From positions 1 to 11,300 of the forward strand of contig CAMPET010000120.1 in the NCBI GenBank assembly GCA_946803715.1: a stretch of 11,300 nucleotides of DNA. The letters are read 5' to 3'. This stretch comes from Beroe ovata (lineage: Eukaryota > Ctenophora > Nuda > Beroida > Beroidae). The notes below the pieces were generated by a model. It ran no database searches. It saw only the letters and a program-made list of their open reading frames with translations, and was not told the DNA's origin. Shown one piece after another: positions 8,295 through 11,300 of the stretch (its first letter is position 1; each line of letters starts with the position of its first letter). The translations under genes were made by a program, and so were the position numbers.

Positions 8295-10846
8295 CATACA
8301 GACACACACACACTCACACTCACACACATACACACACACACACACACACAGTTGGCATACACTTGCCGTTAATATGGAAGTGTCTAAACTACCCCAATTA
8401 AAGCTGTTGTGTCATCAAGCAATACCGATATCTCGTTCAATTGACACTTCTATTTATAGATGATAGGTAATTGCTTGAATTTTTCAAATATGAGGTATTT
8501 TTGGAACCATACTTTTAAATGTGAAGTGGTATCTATTGGAAAGGAACGTGGAATCAGTCTTAGCCGAAAACCTTGCTCATACTATGAGGTACTATCGATT
8601 GTGTGATGAATGAGCCAATTATGAGTCAATTAGTTTGATAATTGGTTTAATTGGACGTAAGTTCTTTATACCTTCTCCCTAGCTTTACTGTAGGTTCTAT
8701 TTTACCACATTTTTCAAACAAACCATGAAAACTGGAAAATATCAGTGCATTTTACCTGCTGTCCTTCAATGTAGAGATTGTAGAAAAAACAAAGAGATCT
8801 AATTGTTGTATCTACTACAAATTATTGGTATTCAACAATAATTTTGCGTATAAAAACTCTGATTTTGCATTTGCAGACATCCAGAATTTTGTACGAATTT
8901 TACTCAATATGGTGGGTACATAATATGAAGTGTAAAATTCGGCATTTAAATAATAATCATATTTTGAGTCCAAGCTATTTTCCAACAAATCTCTGTTTGG
9001 TGTAGGGGTAAGAAGGGGCGGTGAAGAAAGAGCTGTGATGGGGTCAGGTCACGTGACTTCTGTATTATTGAGTAGTTAATGAATGGCTTGAGTAGTTAAT
9101 GAAAGATTAAGATAATTATTACTCATGACTTGGTTGGTATTGTCGTCGTTGATTATTCACACCTACGCCATTTATGAAGCTTGAGCATTTGATTATTGAT
9201 GACTGATAATCGATAATCATTGGTAAATGTCAAGCATGACAGAGTATAGCTATTGTCAACGCATCAGGTATAGGTGACAGGTGTTAATAATTATCAGAGG
9301 GGAGTAAATTGTAGAAATGATTGGTATTCTGATGTCTGTCAGGAAAAAATGAAAAATTTGGGCGCGGTCATTCTTAGCCCCATGATGCTCGAATACCGAA
9401 TCAGTGGGTGACTCTTGACACAGCACACAGTTATCAAGAGTAATATCAATTACTATCCGGATGCTGAGTCAAGATATAATATTGACTCCGAAATTCCACA
9501 GAGTTTAGATTTGGCCCGTGTTTAGTTGACGTTACCAAACAATTTCCACAAATTCACAACTTCACTTATTGTTAAACAAGTTTTCTGCAATTGATCAAAT
9601 GTGTTCGTAGATGTTGGTCTGTCCCTCCCTTGCGTTGCACTCAGCAGAGCAGCCTGGAGATTCCGCCCCATCATGCACTTTATCTGACTGTAGAATATTC
9701 TGGAATCGGATTCCCTCCCCTCCCTCTTCACCCACTTGATCAGCCTCCACTCGCTCCCCTTGTCCTTGTGTCATCCTCGCGATTAGACCCCTCTCCATCA
9801 TTCTACAGACAACAGTCGCCAGACAGACAACAATCGCCAAACAGATAACTGTTAAGATCACTAACCAGGAAACCACTCCTTCATTGCCACTGCCAAGTCT
9901 CCCCAGAGGAGTCGCCAAACAGATGTTACGATCACTAGCCTCCACTTGCATGTGTCATAATTTTTCACAAGATAATATTGTTGTTAGCTTGAGTTGTGAC
10001 CGATGATATACCTAGCTCTTGATTGGGTAGAATGGGTTAAATGTGCAATCTTTGTTACGTTTGCTTATCGTCGTTAGTAGGCACACATTTGACACTTATT
10101 TTTTACTTTCGAGAGACATTACATTTAAATTTTAATGAGGTGTCAGGCAATTTAATAAACACTCAATAAACAACCAATCGAACATACAGTTATCGTTAAT
10201 TGCCTATAAGTGGAAGTATAGAACATCAAACAGTGAATTTTAAGTTTTAACGTTTACCAACCCCGGGTCAAATTCCGAGAAATTGTTTTTTTCCTTCAAG
10301 GATAGATATCTATCAGTTATTAACAATTATGAAATTTTTTCTCAGATATTCATAATAACAGCCTTAATTCCCTTTCAAGTTTTTCATATTTTTCATATTG
10401 TTCAAAGAATTAGAAGCTAATCAATTCAAAGAATGCACAGATTTGATGCTTTATATTTCCACAGGAACACGATTCGATGGGTATGAAGACGAAATCCTTG
10501 ATCCTGTGAGTTTTAGTTCTTTTCAAGTTGTTGTTGTAGTACGGGAAGGGTTATTTTTCGTAGTGCGACAACTGACCACCCCTCCCCGACAGTTAAATTA
10601 CAGTAAGGGTTAGGGTTAGGGCATGAGTTACTGCTATGTTTATGGTTAGGTTATGTCAAATGTCAGGACTCAGGGGGTCAATGGTCGGGTTTTGTATTGA
10701 ATTCTGCCTAAAATTCCTGTTTCTGTATCAAAACATTAACGAACGAAAGAATTGTGTTCCGTGAGAGACCAGCTGACCTTTCTAACCCTCCATTTCAGCC
10801 TCCCTATGAGGAATCATATGAAACGGACCCCATCAAGAGACCTCCG
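1437..10846 (+). CDS. Shisa-like (STMC6) single-pass membrane adaptor with PPxY tail, 5 coding exons, 3'-incomplete
   Basis: The CDS joins 1437-1561, 1678-1758, 5194-5303, 10465-10505 and 10799-10846 and gives 135 residues. Visible in sequence: an N-terminal hydrophobic signal ([10 protein letters not shown], residues 4-13) with likely cleavage after A20; six ectodomain cysteines at 27, 43, 49/50 and 59/60; an N-I-S sequon at N67; a membrane helix at about 72-95; the basic stop-transfer [10 protein letters not shown]; an acidic stretch GYEDEILD; and DPPPYEES with the PPxY motif at 119-122. Every junction keeps frame and every intron is GT-AG. Family knowledge: C...C...CC...CC plus one helix plus PY motifs defines Shisa-like/STMC6 proteins (Shisa, WBP1, VOPP1, CYYR1), which act in ER, endosomal or plasma membranes and bind WW-domain partners such as NEDD4-type ligases. 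The spacing (C-x5-CC-x8-CC) is looser than in WBP1L, so I assign no subfamily. The ATG follows an in-frame TGA at 1428. Further exons probably follow 10846. Confidence 0.8.
1562..1677 (+). other. Intron 1 with duplicated 5' splice site
   Basis: A 116-bp GT-AG intron. Its start is a tandem duplication: TACATACCAGTAAGT occurs at 1553-1567 and again at 1574-1588, 21 bases apart, so two identical consensus donors follow one another. The acceptor is preceded by a T-rich stretch (gaatattttttgac) and ends ACTACAG. Confidence 0.7.
1678..1758 (+). CDS. Coding exon 2: cysteine-rich core (five of the six cysteines)
   Basis: An 81-base exon, so its length is a multiple of three and skipping it would keep frame. 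It encodes [18 protein letters not shown] followed by VSDMEQNI. The acceptor is ACTACAG|G and the donor is TTTC|GTAAGT. It holds C43 and the CC pairs 49/50 and 59/60, which with C27 from exon 1 form the six-cysteine signature. The N-glycosylation sequon N67-I-S69 is completed across the next junction, only a few residues from the membrane, so its use is doubtful. The 116-bp intron 1 is much shorter than introns 2 and 3. Confidence 0.8.
2845..2973. repeat. Degenerate CA-rich simple repeat
   Basis: Interrupted (CA)n with CAGA and CAGT variants over about 130 bp in intron 2. Confidence 0.85.
3001..3020. promoter_or_regulatory. TAATTA-type inverted pair (possible homeodomain dimer site)
   Basis: TCAATTAA-TTAG-TTAATTGA: perfect 8-bp arms around a 4-bp spacer, each arm with an ATTA core. 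This matches how paired-type homeodomains dimerise, but it is common in AT-rich DNA, so function is only a possibility. Confidence 0.25.
3100..3134. promoter_or_regulatory. E-box/CLEAR-type palindrome within a 20-bp duplication
   Basis: TTTAGTCACGT occurs at 3100-3110 and 3120-3130, period 20. The second copy extends into the perfect 12-bp palindrome AGTCACGTGACT (3123-3134), which includes GTCACGTGAC. That decamer is the CLEAR consensus bound by TFEB/MITF-family bHLH-zip factors in vertebrates. Confidence 0.4.
3666..3727. repeat. CA array at the left edge of tandem copy 1
   Basis: Interrupted then pure (CA)n leading directly into the duplicated unit. Confidence 0.9.
3726..4132. repeat. Segmental tandem duplication, copy 1
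   Basis: Runs from AAATATCTGACC to GTTGTCAAACTA and closely matches 4185-4571. It contains an internal CA array (3968-3994) longer than in copy 2 and an insertion making CCACGTGG. The frame shared at the start is broken between the copies (TGA before the CA array in copy 1), so I do not call the ORFs in it genes. Confidence 0.9.
4134..4186. repeat. CA array at the junction between tandem copies
   Basis: Mixed CACACA/CGACAC array that begins right after an N (4133). Confidence 0.85.
4185..4571. repeat. Segmental tandem duplication, copy 2
   Basis: The counterpart of 3726-4132, with substitutions and small indels. After 4571 the sequence becomes unique. Each copy begins in a CA array, which suggests unequal crossover or slippage between CA arrays as the origin. 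Confidence 0.9.
4832..4893. repeat. Short direct repeats of TTATTAACTGATTCAGGC type
   Basis: Three imperfect copies of GGCTTATTAACTGATTCA, about 19-21 bp apart. Minus-strand translation gives a repetitive SLNQLI pattern that mirrors the DNA repeat and is not evidence of coding. Confidence 0.7.
5108..5155 (+). repeat. Perfect 15-bp stem-loop before the transmembrane exon
   Basis: TTTATCTCATATCCT (5108-5122) and AGGATATGAGATAAA (5141-5155) are exact reverse complements with an 18-base loop. The stem ends one base before the TGACTAA branch-point candidate and 38 bases before exon 3. Confidence 0.9.
5194..5303 (+). CDS. Coding exon 3: transmembrane helix
   Basis: The acceptor CTGTTTCAG|A and donor CAGA|GTAAGT frame 110 bases. 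Read in the phase left by exon 2, it gives [16 protein letters not shown], then [16 protein letters not shown] and RQKLQ: about 24 hydrophobic residues followed at once by K96, R99, R101 and K103. Positive charge on the C-terminal side predicts type I (ectodomain out) topology, in keeping with the signal peptide. Y95-K-I-I fits the YxxPhi pattern but lies at the membrane edge, where adaptor binding is unlikely. A TGACTAA branch-point-like motif lies at 5156-5162. Confidence 0.82.
5654..5675. repeat. TG array with an N
   Basis: (TG)n of about 10 units interrupted by an N at 5673; the length may be underestimated by the assembly. Confidence 0.85.
5931..5944. repeat. 14-bp perfect palindrome
   Basis: CGATCCTAGGATCG in intron 3. 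No known site is recognised. Confidence 0.85.
6237..6363. repeat. Dispersed direct duplication, copy 1
   Basis: Begins GAAGTTAGCATTCAGTG and ends GATTTTTATAGAA. It matches 6493-6636, with the first ~55 bases nearly identical. It includes a run of AAACATTCA motifs. Confidence 0.85.
6382..6475. repeat. Nested inverted repeats in the spacer of the duplication
   Basis: TGAGGCACC (6382-6390) pairs with GGTGCCTCA (6441-6449), and CACTACCT (about 6403-6410) pairs with AGGTAGTG (6468-6475). The two pairs interleave, so as RNA they would form a pseudoknot-like rather than a nested fold. Confidence 0.5.
6493..6636. repeat. Dispersed direct duplication, copy 2
   Basis: The second copy of 6237-6363, with an extra insertion (a repeated TGTGAAACATTC block). 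The 107-codon minus-strand ORF across both copies is composed of this repeat and is not called. Confidence 0.85.
6777..6784. promoter_or_regulatory. Consensus CRE octamer TGACGTCA
   Basis: A perfect CRE palindrome, followed by CACGTAAT at about 6790 and 6800 and by AACGTCA half-sites near 6954 and 6966. The cluster could bind CREB/ATF factors; its intronic position leaves function open. Confidence 0.3.
6820..6871 (+). ncRNA. Nested hairpin with GAAA tetraloop (possible structured RNA element)
   Basis: Outer CTCT/AGAG (6820-6823, 6868-6871), then GTGAGCTG/CAGCTCAC (6825-6832, 6859-6866), then a symmetric 5x5 internal loop, then TTCAGT/ACTGAA (6838-6843, 6848-6853) closed by GAAA (6844-6847), a GNRA tetraloop. 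Sense transcription of the gene would produce it. No known RNA family is recognised, and chance remains possible. Confidence 0.3.
7152..7176. repeat. TG array
   Basis: (TG)n of about 12 units in intron 3. Confidence 0.95.
7422..7515. repeat. Compound CA array
   Basis: About 90 bp of (CA)n with CG, TA and GA interruptions. Short CACAGACA pieces also occur from 7350. Confidence 0.9.
7630..7659. repeat. Perfect 10-bp stem-loop
   Basis: TGATTGAAGC (7630-7639) and GCTTCAATCA (7650-7659) with a 10-base loop. Confidence 0.85.
7921..8100. repeat. Minisatellite with AGTGCAGTGACT core and three tail lengths
   Basis: Ten units plus a partial one, each AGTGCAGTGACT followed by a tail of 9 (WAGTWAGCA), 4 (AACA) or 1 base. 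Unit lengths in order are 21, 13, 21, 13, 21, 16, 16, 16, 13, 21, then 9 bases. One unit begins ATTTCAGTGACT. Two copies read TGACTCA, the AP-1 consensus; the others read TGACTAA or TGACTTA. Confidence 0.93.
8261..8351. repeat. CA array, two pure blocks
   Basis: Two long (CA)n blocks joined by AGTTCATACAGA-type sequence. Confidence 0.95.
8877..8915 (+). CDS. Possible 39-bp in-frame cassette exon
   Basis: The acceptor CTGATTTTGCATTTGCAG is good. With a donor at GG|GTACAT the exon is 39 bases and joins exon 3 to exon 4 without a frame change, adding [13 protein letters not shown] between Q105 and the TRFDGY segment. The donor is weak, and the neighbouring GTGGGT donor at 8912 would shift the frame and destroy the PPxY reading. 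The hydrophobic insert has no family precedent that I know of. Chance is quite possible. Confidence 0.15.
9048..9057. promoter_or_regulatory. Second GTCACGTGAC CLEAR/E-box palindrome
   Basis: An exact copy of the decamer seen at 3124-3133, again followed by T, in intron 3. It sits in a short GC-richer stretch (GGGGTAAGAAGGGGCGG) unlike its surroundings. Confidence 0.4.
9068..9103. repeat. Two-copy direct repeat
   Basis: TTGAGTAGTTAATGAA at 9068-9083 and 9088-9103, period 20. Confidence 0.85.
9595..9951 (-). CDS. Candidate nested ORF with one membrane segment, unknown
   Basis: A 118-codon minus-strand ORF opening at ATG 9951 with an in-frame TGA two codons upstream. Residues about 26-50 are strongly hydrophobic ([17 protein letters not shown], then VCLATVVC), followed by a charged Glu/Gly-rich segment ([16 protein letters not shown]) and the end TNIYEHI. 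Base composition here is clearly more GC-rich than the surrounding intron. However, the membrane segment arises from short DNA repeats (TCTGTTTGGCGA and TGTCTGGCGACTG types), and I see no clear splice acceptor or AATAAA. It could be a nested gene, a terminal exon, or a chance ORF in a repeat. Confidence 0.2.
   Translation of the reverse strand: MQVEASDRNICLATPLGRLGSGNEGVVSWLVILTVICLAIVVCLATVVCRMMERGLIARMTQGQGERVEADQVGEEGGEGIRFQNILQSDKVHDGAESPGCSAECNAREGQTNIYEHI
9680..9795 (+). other. Pyrimidine-rich tract
   Basis: Blocks such as CCCTCCCCTCCCTCTTCACCC make the plus strand strongly C/T-rich. It coincides with the minus-strand ORF and accounts for that ORF's Glu/Gly content. Confidence 0.6.
9793..9942. 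repeat. Direct repeats of CGCCAAACAGAT...GATCACTA type
   Basis: TCGCCAAACAGAT followed by GTTAAGATCACTA near 9834-9862 recurs as TCGCCAAACAGATGTTACGATCACTA near 9911-9937. Shorter CGCCAGACAGAC and ACAACA copies occur just upstream. Confidence 0.7.
10465..10505 (+). CDS. Coding exon 4: short acidic juxtamembrane exon
   Basis: A 41-base exon between TTCCACAG and GTGAGT. In the phase left by exon 3 it reads [14 protein letters not shown]. The upstream frame opens into intronic sequence, so the acceptor rather than an ATG sets its start. Its last codon (P119) is the first residue of the PPxY motif, whose other residues come from exon 5. The alternative reading frame gives [13 protein letters not shown] and then [10 protein letters not shown] across the next junction; it is open but loses the PY motif, so I reject it. 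Confidence 0.72.
10506..10798 (+). other. Intron 4 (293 bp) with telomere-like tract
   Basis: Bounded by CCT|GTGAGT and the pyrimidine-rich acceptor CTAACCCTCCATTTCAG, with a TTTCTAACCC branch-point-like sequence close to it. It contains AGGGTTAGGGTTAGGG at 10606-10621. Splicing out this intron assembles the PPxY motif. Confidence 0.7.
10606..10621 (+). repeat. Interstitial telomere-type TTAGGG tract
   Basis: AGGGTTAGGGTTAGGG contains three GGG runs in perfect 6-base period, the metazoan telomere unit. A degenerate GGTTAGG follows at about 10645. Three G-runs fall one short of a standard intramolecular quadruplex. Confidence 0.75.
10799..10846 (+). CDS. Coding exon 5: PPxY WW-binding segment
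   Basis: The acceptor CCATTTCAG precedes CCTCCCTATGAGGAATC. In phase 0 it reads [16 protein letters not shown]; joined to P119 this makes PPPYEES, a class I WW-domain ligand (PPxY). The donor is CCTCCG|GTTAGT, weaker than the others. If it is not used, the frame runs on through 26 codons rich in TCTAGA-derived residues to a TAA at 10922-10924 (161 residues in total). I prefer splicing, because the sequence changes abruptly into a TCTAGA-rich repetitive stretch at the donor. The true C-terminus is then outside the window. Confidence 0.72.
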
Positions 10847-11267
10847 GTTAGTACTCTTCTTAATCCGGAATCTAGAGAAACTCTAGATTCTAGAGGTAGC
10901 CTAGAGTCTGCCGTCTGGATTTAAGAGCTATTCTACAGTTTTTTAGAGTATAAACTCTAGAGCATCTTCATGCCTGATTTAAACTCTAGAAACAGTCTAG
11001 ATTTTATAATTTTTCTTGAGTTAGATTCTAGAGTTTTTCAGACTTCTGTAATACTGTGTTACAGCGGGTTTATAGACGCTACAAGATTACTAGACGTAGT
11101 TTTTTGTGCTATAGTGTAGTTTATGCTTTACCTACAAGAGACATGTATCTATAGTGCTAGGCAGTAGACTCTAGATTACATTTCAACAGTAACGTCTAGG
11201 TTGCATTGTACTGTCTGTTACTTTACTTCTCGAAGACTCCAAAATAATGAGTGTCTTGATCGTTGGA

Positions 11268-11268
<1 letters not shown>
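10847..11268 (+). other. Putative start of intron 5 with TCTAGA palindrome cluster
   Basis: Downstream of the GTTAGT donor the sequence carries eight TCTAGA hexamers, at 10871, 10882, 10889, 10956, 10985, 10996, 11027 and 11170, plus many partial CTAGA/TAGAG copies. No exon is visible here. In-frame read-through from exon 5 stops at TAA 10922-10924. Confidence 0.55.

Positions 11269-11300
<32 letters not shown>
11269..11300. repeat. TG dinucleotide array, cut by window end
   Basis: Perfect (TG)16 running to the last base of the window. The true length is unknown. Confidence 0.95.

Larger units (their letters stand above)
5304..10464 (+). other. Intron 3 (5.2 kb), repeat-bearing
   Basis: Inferred from the donor GTAAGT after exon 3 and the acceptor before exon 4. 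Contents include TG and CA arrays, a 14-bp palindrome (5931-5944), a 130-bp direct duplication, a CRE-like TGACGTCA (6777-6784), two hairpins (6820-6871, 7630-7659), a minisatellite (7921-8100), a candidate cassette exon (8877-8915), a CLEAR-type E-box (9048-9057) and a GC-richer, pyrimidine-rich patch with a minus-strand ORF (9595-9951). I see nothing definable in 5676-5930, 7660-7920, 8352-8876 or 9958-10464. Confidence 0.65.

Noticed and set aside
2845-8351. CRISPR-like array (repeats with spacers)
   Set aside because: The repeats are dinucleotide microsatellites and a minisatellite without unique spacers, in intron-bearing animal DNA.
8877-8911. 35-base version of the cassette exon using the GTGGGT donor
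   Set aside because: It would shift exons 4 and 5 out of the frame that gives [15 protein letters not shown].
10847-10924. C-terminal read-through of exon 5 to the TAA at 10922
   Set aside because: Possible, but the residues derive from TCTAGA repeats and a usable GTTAGT donor sits at the composition change; kept only as an alternative.
1-11300. Endogenous virus or autonomous transposon genes
   Set aside because: No reverse transcriptase, integrase, transposase or capsid-like reading frame is visible on either strand.

Overview
This is animal (metazoan) nuclear DNA, most likely from an invertebrate. It is AT-rich and has no bacterial-style operons. The only convincing coding signal is a set of short exons with GT-AG borders, separated by introns of up to 5.2 kb. 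The DNA is crowded with CA/TG microsatellites, a minisatellite and small foldback elements. The two N's (4133 and 5673) indicate a draft shotgun assembly. A short TTAGGG tract fits a metazoan but does not identify the species; an echinoderm or another marine invertebrate is possible.

The main result is a plus-strand gene that no single ORF reveals. Five coding pieces (1437-1561, 1678-1758, 5194-5303, 10465-10505, 10799-10846) join in frame with compatible phases. They give the first 135 residues of a small type I membrane protein. It has a signal peptide (about 1-20), an ectodomain with exactly six cysteines in the order C...C...CC...CC (27, 43, 49, 50, 59, 60), one membrane helix (about 72-95), a basic stop-transfer segment, and a short acidic tail with a PPPY (PPxY) motif. 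This is the layout of the Shisa-like (STMC6) superfamily, which includes Shisa, WBP1/WBP1L, VOPP1 and CYYR1: membrane adaptors that bind WW-domain proteins. The 3' end of the gene probably lies beyond the window.

Layout: 1-500 is non-coding apart from a weak candidate terminal exon of an upstream gene (211-433, with AATAAA at 470). Positions 520-1030 hold three compact inverted-repeat elements; two have 9-bp flanking repeats like those of Mutator-type MITEs. Positions 1413-1561 hold uORFs and exon 1, whose 5' splice site is tandemly duplicated. Intron 2 (1759-5193) holds CA arrays, a 400-bp tandem duplication and a perfect hairpin just before the transmembrane exon. Intron 3 (5304-10464) holds a 130-bp direct duplication, a nested GNRA-capped hairpin, a structured minisatellite and a possible 39-bp cassette exon. 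It also holds a minus-strand ORF with a membrane segment. Introns 2 and 3 each contain one GTCACGTGAC (CLEAR/E-box) palindrome. Intron 4 carries a telomere-like tract. The putative intron 5 is packed with TCTAGA palindromes and ends in a TG array.

All exon joins are inferred from splice sites, phase and protein logic. No homology search or transcript evidence was available.
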